From Oryzias latipes (lineage: Eukaryota; Chordata; Actinopteri; Beloniformes; Adrianichthyidae), in the NCBI RefSeq assembly GCF_002234675.1, contig NC_019863.2:4144609-4208608 (forward strand): 64,000 bases of DNA, written 5' to 3'. The notes under the pieces were generated by a model. It ran no database searches. It was not told the DNA's origin and saw only the letters and a list, made by a program, of their open reading frames with translations. Below are positions 55,269-64,000 of this stretch, one piece after another (position 1 is the stretch's first letter; every line of letters starts with the position of its first letter). The position numbers and the translations under genes were made by a program.

Positions 55269-58200
55269 TTAGTACGGGGTGAAAAGGATTGGACCATGTG
55301 TCGTGCGGATGGGACCTGGGGCTGGCCTCAGCAGGCTGATGGGTGTTCCCTGTAGGAGCGGGTGATGGGGATGTGAGGTTGGACCAGGATGACGAAGCGC
55401 CAGTTGATTTGAAGATGCTGCTGCCATCGCTGCAGCAAGGGCCAAGGGATTTGGTAAAAGTCCAGCTCCAAGAGCTTTAGGAAGTTCCTTTGTGGGAACC
55501 AAGAAAGACCAATAATTAAAACCAACCAAGTAAAACCCCAGGAATAAATTAGAATCGAATAACCAATCGAATGTGACAGAAAATCTTAATACCATTAGAT
55601 CTGTGCGCTTCTTGTGCCGACTGAGAAGAGGATTAGGTTTTCCTGCAACTCCATCCCGATGCCTTCTGCTTGATATATGCTGCGACAAAAAAGGTCAATG
55701 AACTGTCAAAGACAGAGAAAGTGGCAACTGAACCCCAGAATGTAAAAACCCAAATTTGGAAGAGAACTGCTTTATTCAGATGGAAGTGACAATGAATAGA
55801 AGTTATTCTGTAGGCAGGAAGAAATGGGTCAGAATCCTCCACGCTGAAGGAACAGCATTGAGTGGATTCCTAGGCTGGCCAAAGCATACAGGGTAAACTG
55901 AAAGTGAGGAAGTCCTCCAGGTGGGGGTCAGGTGGGATCAGCCTGGCAGGGTTAAAACAGGCTGGAGAGCTGACAAGAGGCTGACAGCTGTGTAGCAGAG
56001 TCAGGGTCAGGCAATGCTACGTTCACACTGAATGTGAGTCGGCCACCTCTTTTTCGACGCTCAGCAAATTCGCTGCTGGCCGCCTGTCCAATAATGTGTT
56101 CATGAGCTTGATGCCCCAGACATGTGTGGGAGGAGCTACCGTCAAACGTTTTCAGCCTGAGCTACATGAGCGGTGTCTGTGTATATCTTCTTACAATACA
56201 TGGACGGCACAGATGTTTAGAGAAAGGTTTATTTATTGTAAAGAGCCCTACAAAAGCATTGGTAAACACGTCTCTGTGTCTGGGTAATGTAATCATTTAG
56301 GGACTCTCTGAAGCTTGACTCCTGCTGTATTAGCTAGGTCTGAATGACAGCCGCTTTCTGCTGCTTCTGCAGTCTTTCTATGACCCAGTTTGAAGACTCG
56401 CTGTCCCGCATTAACCCAAGAGGAGAAAAATAAAAGCAAGAATAAGATCAGTGGATTTTTTTATTCTTGTCTCAATGAAAATAAGAAAACTATTGCAAAA
56501 TTCTGGAGACCTGAGCAGGTTGCCTCCCTAAACCACAGCTGCTCTCTGCCCGCCAGCCAGCCAGCCTCCTTGGGGAAGAGTAGCGAGTGCAATCGCTCCA
56601 GCCCTTCGCCCAACAATAGTTGGAGCGGTGCTCGGGCAACCCGTGGCCCCCGAAAGGTATGAAAGATTTAAGAAAATGGATGGATGGATGGATGGAAGTT
56701 CAGAATAAGAATGATCGGATCAATCTTTCATATTGGATTTGCACCCCCACCTGCTGAAGAAGTCACTGAACACGTCACATGCCCAAAGCTGACTCCCTGA
56801 TTGTTTGACACAACGCTGCGCCTTCGCAGAAGTCCAGATTTTTTAAGTCTGGGCGTGCCAAACCAAGATACCCATACTGCACTGCTGTCCTACCGCCACG
56901 CCGGATGTGCAAATCGCACCGCAGGACCTCAGATCGCCTTGACTTGAAACTGTCAGGGTCAGGGTCAGGCAGGTGGGCATGCTTCAAACAGGCTGGATCA
57001 CTGACAACAAGCTGGCAACTTTCTGATAGAGAGGTGGTGGTAGAAAGAGAGCTCAACAGGTGTTCAGGAGGAGGGAGTGAACACTTACCTAGACAAATAA
57101 GAGTGCATAAAAAAACTCATTGAGACTGTAGTTAATGTTGGTTTCTCACCTGCTTTAGCTGCAGTTCAGAGTTGACCCTAACGTTGCATATCTCACAGTG
57201 AAAGGTTTGTTCCTGAGTGTTTGGGTCAGAAGACAGATCTCCTCCCTGCTCAGGGCTGGGTTTAGGACCAAGACGTGGGTATGCTTTGATGGGTCCTAAT
57301 CCACTTCGAGCCTCCAGGATAGTTTTGTGTTTGGTGCCTTGAGACAACAAAAACAGGCTTTGTGTTTGATTGTGACCATCTTCATAATACCTGTAAGGAG
57401 CTTCAAGAGACACATTTTAATCCCAGTGCAGAGTATTTTATGTAAAGATGACAACACTTGATACTAGTGTGCAGAAAGGCATTTTGTAGACCTATACCTC
57501 TTACAATCATTGGGAAAAGGTAGTTTCATACCTGAGTTTTTAGTTTCTTTAGATTCACAAATGTTAAGTATGATATCAAACATGGTAGCTGTTTTGTTTT
57601 AAAATCGGAAAATTACAAATGTAAAATGTTGTTATCTGCATCCAAAACAGCCACATTGTTCTAATTTTCTTCCAAATTCTAAAGTCTGTGTGTTCATCTG
57701 ATGAAGGTGCTGCATGAAAGACTCACCTTTGTTATGTGCCTCCAGCTGTGAAAGGGAATTTACAGCTACTTTGCACAGGGAGCAGTAGAGGAGTTTCTTG
57801 GCTTTCTCCTCCTCTGGTTCTCCTGAATATGGGCTGGGTGCTGGGGAAGGGGTATCGAGCAGAACCACCGGTGCTGGATCTGCAGATGGGACACTGAGGG
57901 CTGCAGAGGGGGACAGTGGCGGGGGTAAAAGACTACCGACAGCAGGCAGAAGGGGGCACTCTACGTCTGCTGCGCTCTGCGCCGGGGTTGGAAGACTGCT
58001 GGAAGTCAGGGGTGACTCTTTCAGGACTGGAGTGTCAACTGCAAGAACCAACAATTTTCCAATCAGTGGTAAGCTTATGGGAGAAACCGAATCATACAAA
58101 CACTCATCCATTTCTCACGACTGTTAAAATCCAAAAACAATACATTGCTATTTTTTGGCACATTGTTGAGTGGCTTTGTGTGGACTAAACATTGTTTCCT

Positions 58201-58498
58201 TTCTGAATTTAGCATAGTAATGATGCAAAAATAAATTTTGAAGGTTTTTGGAATGTTAAAAGGCAAAATAAGGTTGTTTGAAACACAAGGTGTTTGACAT
58301 ATATTGCTGCTGAAGCTTACCCTGCTTATCAGTACCATCAGGTTTGGGGCTGGACGATAAGAGGCCTGCTATGGAGGGGGAAGCAGGTGGGGGAGGTGGC
58401 TGCTTGTCTCCATCTTGTGAACGTGTTGTTTTGGATGTTTCTATACCTTTTATCCTGCGGGCATGGCGATTCCCCTTATAGTGAGCCTCTGCCTGGCT
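55269..58498 (-). CDS. znf385a: Zinc finger protein 385A, last five coding exons
   Basis: ZNF385A (HZF) is an RNA- and p53-binding protein with matrin/U1-type C2H2 fingers. Exons in transcript order: 58321-58498, 57727-58038, 57150-57337, 55593-55679, 55269-55487; phases agree and give 327 residues plus stop. The first visible exon opens inside a finger (SQAEAHYKGNRHARRIKGIE), so the cysteine half and N-terminus lie upstream, beyond 64000. A Pro/Ser-rich linker follows, then finger 2, YCSLCKVAVNSLSQLEAHNK continuing GTKHKTI across the splice, and finger 3, FHCEICNVRVNSELQLKQ continuing HISSRRHRD across the next splice. The ELPKALGAGLLPNPLALAAA block and the end PAPGPIRTTHGPILFTPY are near-identical to mammalian ZNF385A, separating it from ZNF385B-D. 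In 55593-55679 the last residues (KKRTDLM) depend on choosing donor ATG|GTATTA and are less sure. It is a neighbour of gpr84 in the same orientation, as in human. Confidence 0.94.
56555..56695 (+). mobile_element. Retroposon tail with (GATG)n
   Basis: CAATCGCTCCAGCCCTTCGC with CAACCCGTGGCCCCCGAAAG precedes AAAATGGATGGATGGATGGA, the usual teleost SINE/LINE tail. It lies in a znf385a intron, opposite to the gene. Confidence 0.5.
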
Positions 58499-58650
58499 CT
58501 GGAAAAAATAGATTAGGTTTTGAAAAATACTTGTTTTGAACAGACAGTGTGTGGTTGTTTTTATGTTTTTAGCCTCTGATTTTTTAAATTCTTTTTTTTT
58601 ATTTTGGCCACCATCTAGATTATTTTTATGTCATATTCCCATTTCATTTG

Positions 58651-58810
58651 TCCATCCATCCATCCATCCATCCATCCATCCATCCATCCACCCACCCACC
58701 CACCCATCCATCCATCCATCCATCCATCCATCCATCCATCCATCCATCCATCCATCCATCCATCCATCCATCCATCCATCCATCCATCCATCCATCCATC
58801 CATCCATCCA
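58651..58810. repeat. (CATC)n microsatellite, 160 bp, with CCCA block
   Basis: About 40 TCCA units with a CACC/CCCA interruption at 58689-58705. It directly abuts the LINE remnant at 58811, whose natural 3' tail on the minus strand is GATG repeats, so it is an expanded tail. Open frames of IHPS or WMDG repeats here are artefacts. Confidence 0.95.
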
Positions 58811-58945
58811 TTCATCCTCCTCCGCGGGGGGCAGCAGTCTAAGTAGAGATGCCCAGACTTCACTCGTCCAGGACATTTCCTCCAGCTCCTCTGGGGGGGA
58901 CCCCGAGGCGTTCCCAGGCTAGCCGAGAGACGTAGTCTCTCTAGC
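58811..58945 (-). mobile_element. LINE ORF2 C-terminal remnant
   Basis: Minus strand reads [18 protein letters not shown], then [20 protein letters not shown], the conserved C-terminal end of a widespread teleost LINE, followed by the GATG tail. It lies in the znf385a intron, same strand as the gene. Confidence 0.65.
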
Positions 58946-60969
58946 GAGAGAAAAAACTTGTCATGTTTTTGGACATGTTTAACGCAGAGCAGCAGGAGTT
59001 CATCAGAAATTTACCTCTGACTGCTGGGCCGTTAGCACGGAGCAACCCCACCCCCATTTCCCATTATCTCTTTGTTTACACTCTCTCCCGCAATCTTACC
59101 TCACACCCCCAACCTAACATTATCGATGCAACAAAAATGGTGATTAATGTCAGAGCTATCCAGCCGTAAAGTTTAGATCCAGATTCCAGCTCAGACGAGG
59201 AAAACAAAGACGCTCATGGGTCCATTTGTCTGCAGGGGGATGATCAGAATGGGGCGGAGCATGGGGACTTTGGCCCACTGACTGTAGCACCAACTCATGA
59301 TTCACAATGAGTTAAATAACAAAATATAATTATAAAATGCATTTGAAGCTTATTTTTCTTTATACATGTCCTCCATCATCAGAAAAATGCTACAAGAACG
59401 TGTTAAACATTTTCATTGGATTGAGTCTTTAAGATTCTTCATAAATTCCAATGAATCTAAATGACTATTTAGGAAATATCTTTAAAATGTTTAATAGCTG
59501 CACTTTAACCTGTAAAGGGTCAATTTGTGCTTTAAATGTTGAGGTGTTTAAAACTTCAGTGAGGAAAAGATGAAAATAGTCCAGAATTTAAAGTGCAATG
59601 TTTATTTCCATAAAGATTGTGGAGAGCAGTCACTGCAGGCAGGGAGCAGTGAAAACATAAAAAAAGAAAAGCTGCAAGTTGAGACACAGAACATGCAGGA
59701 TAAAAATCAGAACCACTATAAAGCTAAAACACATTTTTACATTCAGAATATTAAATAGAAATGACTAAATACAATGTTGAAGCCACAATATTGCTGATGA
59801 ATCTGTCGAGTACTGAGCATGAGTGGGTTTACCTGTTTTTTCTAGTGTTAAAGTGGTTAAAAATCATGTCTTTATTCTCTTTATTATGCATCAAATGACA
59901 GTGGCTGTGTTTCTCTCTTAGCTTTCTGCTTTTTTCATTATCCTTTCTGTTTTGTGTCCACCTGTGGGTGTGTGTTTGTGTGTCTCTGGGTTTGGTATTC
60001 CTTGGCAATCAGCCTTTGCACCTGATGCCCACGCTCGCTCATCAACCTCTGCAGGATAACTATTCTGGCTTCTTATCCATCCATAAAAGTTGAACCGATT
60101 AGCGGTTGGAGGTTATTACTTGCCCCTCGGGCTGCTCTTAAAAAGTAAATTCACAGTTTAAGTGGGTCTCTGAGCCAAACCTTGAGTTCGACAAATGACT
60201 GTTCTCTGTTAAGGTCCAGAAACACAATGACCGCCGCCTGCCAACCCGCTCCAGTCCAGCCCAGTGCTTCAAATCCACAGGCCACCAAACCTGCACATGT
60301 TTCCACATCTACCCCGGATCTCCATGTTTGGACTTCATCTTAGTCTTCCTCACTGGATTTACTATGAAGTCACCTACAGTAAACTGAGTTTTTGTCTGTT
60401 GTCACCACTGTGCTCTTGGGATCCTAAAAGGATTTTCAGGTTAAGTTGATGGTTTGGTGCCATGATGCGTCTGACAGGGAAGATTATCTTCCTCCCTTCA
60501 CTGCTGGTGTGTGATCAGATAACTTTCCTGCCGTGTTACATGTGACTATTTGATGGACGGATAAAAACATGTTATATTCTTATAGATAAAACCTATATTG
60601 AAATAAATTTTAACCTAAAAAAAAGTGCAAAGTCAAGGCCTTGATAGAGCGGATTAAAAATCAGGATTAGGATTTCAGAAATCCTAAGTGAATTATTTCA
60701 CTTGTTTTTTTGTAAACACGAAAATAATTAAAATAATAAACTATGACAATTCCTGGTTTCTTTGCCACTACTCAATGCACTATATAGTGCGCTCGCCATT
60801 TTTCGGGTTCTCCGAATCAACAATTCTGAATTCCAATGCTCTGGAAATTTTCCAGAAGTCTCTACAAAAAATCTGTGTGCATTGATGCTCACTAGATTGG
60901 TGAACATGGACCACAATGCATTGTGTTTGAATCATTTTTTATTCGAAAAAATGAATAGAAATATATTTT
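58946..60969. other. znf385a intron, unassigned
   Basis: No znf385a exon was found here on the minus strand. At 60765-60800 CACTACTCAATGCACTATAT followed by AGTGCGCTCGCC resembles a recurrent fish DNA-transposon end, but no partner was identified. The rest is AT-rich spacer. Confidence 0.3.
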
Positions 60970-61493
60970 TTAGAGAGACCGTGAAGACCCTGAGCAATGA
61001 CACCGCCCGTCTCTCCGAGGAGAACCGATCCATAAAGGAAACCCTCCTGGATCTTCAGTCGAGGAGCATGAGGGACAATCTAGTGGTCGCGGGGGTTCCA
61101 GAGGAGGCAGGAGAAGACCCCGAGGCCACCGTCAGATCCTTTTTACAGGTCCACCTGAAGCTCCCCAAGGAGGAGGTGCAGAAGATCTCTTTCCACAGGG
61201 TTCACCGCCTCGGAGGAAGAAGGTCCGACCACCAGCGCCCGCGTCCTATTGTGGCTAAATTCGAACATTTCAAACAGAAGGAGTTGGTGAAGGGCCGCGG
61301 ACGGGAACTGAGAGGCACGCATTACAGCGTGAATGACCAGTTCCCGGCAGAAATCCTCCGTAGAAGGAAGATCCTGTTCCCGCTGAGGAGGAAGCATCTT
61401 GCTGCTGGTTCGAGAGCGATTGTGGCCGTTGACAAACTTTACGTGGACGGCCGGCTGTTCCGGGACCCGGAGATCACCCCCTGGCTGTGCTGA
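60970..61493 (+). pseudogene. L1 ORF1 protein, N-terminally truncated
   Basis: ORF1p is the trimeric RNA-binding chaperone of L1. The element-derived part starts near ETVKTLSNDTARLSEENRSI, a heptad-rich coiled-coil end. The RRM-type domain follows with LQSRSMRDNLVVAGVPEEAG, then RVHRLGGRR and PRPIVAKFEHFKQKELV, and then the C-terminal domain with YSVNDQFPAEILRRRKILF and LYVDGRLFRD. It stops at 61491-61493. The coding frame continues upstream to 60762, but that part is flanking DNA. No internal stop is present. Confidence 0.8.
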
Positions 61494-62021
61494 AGGCTTT
61501 CAGATCCGCGCTGAGAACATCTGCGCTGCCCAGAAGAAACCCGCTAAACTTACTTCAATGAATGGAAAACCGGATCATCAATAATCCACACCTCGATTCT
61601 CAGGAAAACAGTCTTTTTTTTTCTTCGTCACCTCAGTCCCACTGATGTTTCTATTGTTGTTTTGTTGTTGTTTTCGTTTTCCCTTCTATCTCTTTTTTTC
61701 TTTCCTTTACTCTCCCCCCCCCCCTCTCCCCCCTCATTATATGTAAATCACCTGGAAGCAACTCATCCTCGGTAAGTATTTATTTATGCACGGAACGGGC
61801 GCGCGCACACACAAGCGCACACAGGGGCGTGCACATGCGATCCCGCACACACACGCCGACATACTGCAATCACCTCACACAGGCTCTCATAGGACGCACG
61901 CGACACGCAGCTCACATAGCCAGAAAACGTTCACGCGCACAGCGCTTCTCAATGCGGGCACGCGCACACGGACTGGTACACAAGCACTACTTAGCTTTAC
62001 ACCTTTTCAGTCAGAGCAGTT
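61494..62021 (+). other. L1 inter-ORF spacer
   Basis: Contains a T/C-rich run (61610-61735) and a CGCACAC-rich tract (61798-61980). No start-stop overlap of ORF1 and ORF2; the spacing is 528 bp. Confidence 0.7.
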
Positions 62022-64000
62022 ATGAACAGTCTTAACATCGTTAGCTGGAATGTGCGTGGACTTGGCTCTGAGCCAAAGAGACTGAAAGTGTTAAATCACC
62101 TGGATGGTCTAAAAGCAGATATAGCTTTACTGCAGGAGACCCATTTATCAAATTCTTTGGATCACCTTATGTGCTGCTTACAATTTCCAGTTATATCCTC
62201 TGCCAGTTACAACTCCAAACAACGAGGAGTTGCTGTTTTAATTAATAAAAATCTTAATTTTACTCATAAGGATACAGTTACTGACCCAGAAGGCAGATTT
62301 GTAATCATTAATATATCCATTCAGAATAAGGACTTTTGTATAGTGAGTATTTATGGTCCTAATGTTGACGACTCTTCCTTCTTTCACAGATTCTTCACCT
62401 CACTCTCAGTTCACTCTGACTCCACAATCATTATAGGAGGAGACTTCAACCTTGTTTTGGACCCTGAACTTGACAGACTCAGCACAGCAGCAAATCAGCG
62501 TACATGGCGATCTGCAAGTATTCTAAAGCAGTACATGAATGATCTGGGTCTCTGCGACGCGTGGCGCTCATGTCACCCAAGCACTAAAGGGTTCACCTTT
62601 TTTTCTCCAGTTCACTATTCACACTCCCGTTTAGACTATTTATTAATCAGTAACTCTCTTTTAAAAAATATTCAAAGCTCCAATATCCATCCAATTATTA
62701 TCAGTGATCATGCACCAGTCTCTGTAAACATTTCTAGGGAAAAATCCACACCCTCTGGTACAACCTGGAGGTTTAATACGTCTCTGTTAAAGGACCAGGA
62801 ATTTCTTGAATTCTTTAAAAAAGAGTGGGCAACCTCCTTAGACTTCAACAATACTCCAGACATCCCACCGTGCGTTCTTTGGGAAACAGCAAAGGCAGTC
62901 ATGAGAGGGAAAATCATTTCTTATTCAACGCACAAAAAACGCAAAGAGAAAGCAGATTTATTAGAATTAGAAAATAAAATCAAAACCCTGGAGACTGCTT
63001 ATGCTGCTTCTGCACAGGAACACATTCTGGGAGATCTGAAAAATTTAAAGCTGCAGTTAAATGACATCATTAATAAACAAACACAATTTCAAATACAAAG
63101 GCTACGACTTGAAAGATTTGAAAACTCTAATAAATCTGGCAAATTTCTGGCTAATCAGCTTAAAATTAACAGAGAAAAATCATCAATCACCTCTATTATG
63201 GACCAAACAGGAAATGTCACCCATGACCCGGTCAAAATTAATAACGCATTTGAAAACTTTTATAAAAACCTGTACACACCGCAGATCAATCCGTCAGAGC
63301 AAAGTATTGACTCATTTCTTAATAATGTAAACCTACCCAGGCTAAATGAGGATCAAATCACAAACTTAGATTCTCCGCTCTCGCCGTCTGAACTTCATGA
63401 AGCTCTGTTACTTATGCCCAATGGTAAAGCACCAGGGCCTGACGGCTTTCCTGCTGAGTTTTATAAAGAATTCTGGGAACAACTGGCACCAACATTTTAT
63501 AAAACTGTCACATCTATTAATGAGAGCCAATCAATGCCACCTAACATGAACTCAGCCAACATAATTCTTCTTCTAAAACCAGACAAAGATCCCACTAGTC
63601 CTTCAAGCTATCGCCCTATTTCTCTAATCAATGCAGATGTAAAAATTATCTGCAAAGCACTAGCACAGAGAATAGAAAAAATCACTCCTCACATAATTCA
63701 CTTCGACCAGACTGGATTCATCAAAGGCAGACACTCGGATGATAATGTCCGTAGACTAGTTAATATAATAGACTTTGCCACCATTAAAAACCAGGAAATG
63801 ACGGTACTATCGCTGGATGCTGAAAAAGCCTTTGACAGAGTTAATTGGAAGTTCCTTATTGCTGCCCTCCATAAGTTTGGTTTTGGAGAAGCATTCATCA
63901 ATTGGATCAAAATATTATATCACAACCCCAATGCATCAGTTAGAACTAATAAACAGACTTCAAACAGGTTTTTTCTTGGAAGAGGAACCAGACAGGGCTG
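62022..64000 (+). CDS. L1 ORF2 protein (endonuclease and start of reverse transcriptase), incomplete at window edge
   Basis: From ATG 62022 the frame stays open for 659 codons to the window end. The APE-type endonuclease is complete with its catalytic blocks: SWNVRGLGSEPKR, ALLQETHLS, VSIYGPNVDD, IIGGDFNLVLD, SRLDYLLIS and IISDHAPVS. A linker of about 150 residues leads to the RT N-terminal blocks: [60 protein letters not shown] and RGTRQG at the edge. The YADD box and C-terminus lie outside the window. In the element this enzyme nicks target DNA and primes reverse transcription of its own RNA. The lack of any disruption suggests recent activity. Confidence 0.88.
   Translation, partial: MNSLNIVSWNVRGLGSEPKRLKVLNHLDGLKADIALLQETHLSNSLDHLMCCLQFPVISSASYNSKQRGVAVLINKNLNFTHKDTVTDPEGRFVIINISIQNKDFCIVSIYGPNVDDSSFFHRFFTSLSVHSDSTIIIGGDFNLVLDPELDRLSTAANQRTWRSASILKQYMNDLGLCDAWRSCHPSTKGFTFFSPVHYSHSRLDYLLISNSLLKNIQSSNIHPIIISDHAPVSVNISREKSTPSGTTWRFNTSLLKDQEFLEFFKKEWATSLDFNNTPDIPPCVLWETAKAVMRGKIISYSTHKKRKEKADLLELENKIKTLETAYAASAQEHILGDLKNLKLQLNDIINKQTQFQIQRLRLERFENSNKSGKFLANQLKINREKSSITSIMDQTGNVTHDPVKINNAFENFYKNLYTPQINPSEQSIDSFLNNVNLPRLNEDQITNLDSPLSPSELHEALLLMPNGKAPGPDGFPAEFYKEFWEQLAPTFYKTVTSINESQSMPPNMNSANIILLLKPDKDPTSPSSYRPISLINADVKIICKALAQRIEKITPHIIHFDQTGFIKGRHSDDNVRRLVNIIDFATIKNQEMTVLSLDAEKAFDRVNWKFLIAALHKFGFGEAFINWIKILYHNPNASVRTNKQTSNRFFLGRGTRQG

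Larger units (their letters stand above)
60970..64000 (+). mobile_element. L1 (Swimmer-like) element, runs off right edge
   Basis: Most of ORF1, a 528-bp spacer and the first 659 codons of ORF2, all open. The 5' end falls inside ORF1, so the 5'UTR and the ORF1 start are missing. In the shared 98 residues ORF2 differs from the antisense L1 at 29952-31890 at only three positions. The element lies in a znf385a intron, antisense to it. Confidence 0.85.

Noticed and set aside
55950-57010. Similar CAGGGTCAGG / CAGGCTGGA segments near 55990 and 56950
   Set aside because: Too short and diverged to define a repeat or boundary; noted only as possible old duplication.
58536-58922. Open frames of IHPS and WMDG repeats that could suggest a repeat protein
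   Set aside because: Direct translation of a CATC microsatellite.

Overview
The window is nuclear DNA from a ray-finned fish, most likely a percomorph teleost. A medaka-like species is possible but not proven. The evidence is intron-split vertebrate genes, teleost-type transposons (Rex1-like, L1/Swimmer-like, Tc1, hAT and PIF/Harbinger families) and AT-rich spacers. No prokaryotic, viral or CRISPR feature was seen.

Five protein genes are supported. (1) 2388-4046 (+): the last two coding exons of c1galt1, core 1 beta-1,3-galactosyltransferase; its first exon lies off the left edge. (2) 12240-13562 (+): a single-coding-exon apolipoprotein F-like gene. (3) 16191-38185 (+): the whole coding region of stat2 in 23 exons whose phases add up to about 798 aa. 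(4) 45367-46557 (-): gpr84, an uninterrupted 396-aa receptor with a separate candidate 5'UTR exon. (5) 55269-58498 (-): the last five coding exons of znf385a; its 5' exons lie beyond the right edge. In human, APOF/STAT2 and GPR84/ZNF385A are two neighbouring pairs on chromosome 12q13, so the layout is a compressed version of that segment. Stat2 carries interferon signals to the nucleus, Gpr84 is a myeloid medium-chain fatty-acid receptor, ApoF is a secreted lipoprotein protein, and Znf385a is an RNA/p53-linked zinc-finger protein.

Most of the rest is transposon-derived, often with readable termini. Stat2 introns hold a TA-flanked pogo/Tigger-like element (16506-17230), a MITE 18 bp past a splice donor (17509-18081), a CAG-flanked Harbinger relic with remnants of both Harbinger genes (24254-25736), a 4.7-kb antisense L1 (27153-31887) and a 1-kb hAT element (34154-35149). 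The very G-rich block at 27.8-29.8 kb is best explained as the 3'UTR of that L1: a poly-A tail and a 10-bp target-site duplication bracket the whole unit. A second, almost identical L1 lies in a znf385a intron; its ORF2 is open from 62022 to the window edge.

Other notable structures are a 1.2-kb fold-back element with about 438-bp arms inserted in a LINE reading frame (41278-42480), a hAT element with a Harbinger relic nested in it (51882-53645), and three copies of a TTAA-flanked MITE. Gene structure also shows a GC-AG intron in c1galt1, a 21-nt microexon and a NAGNAG acceptor in stat2, and ISRE/GAS-like motifs at the stat2 promoter. No wholly new gene system was found; the best candidates for novelty are the L1 with a G-rich 3'UTR and the fold-back element.
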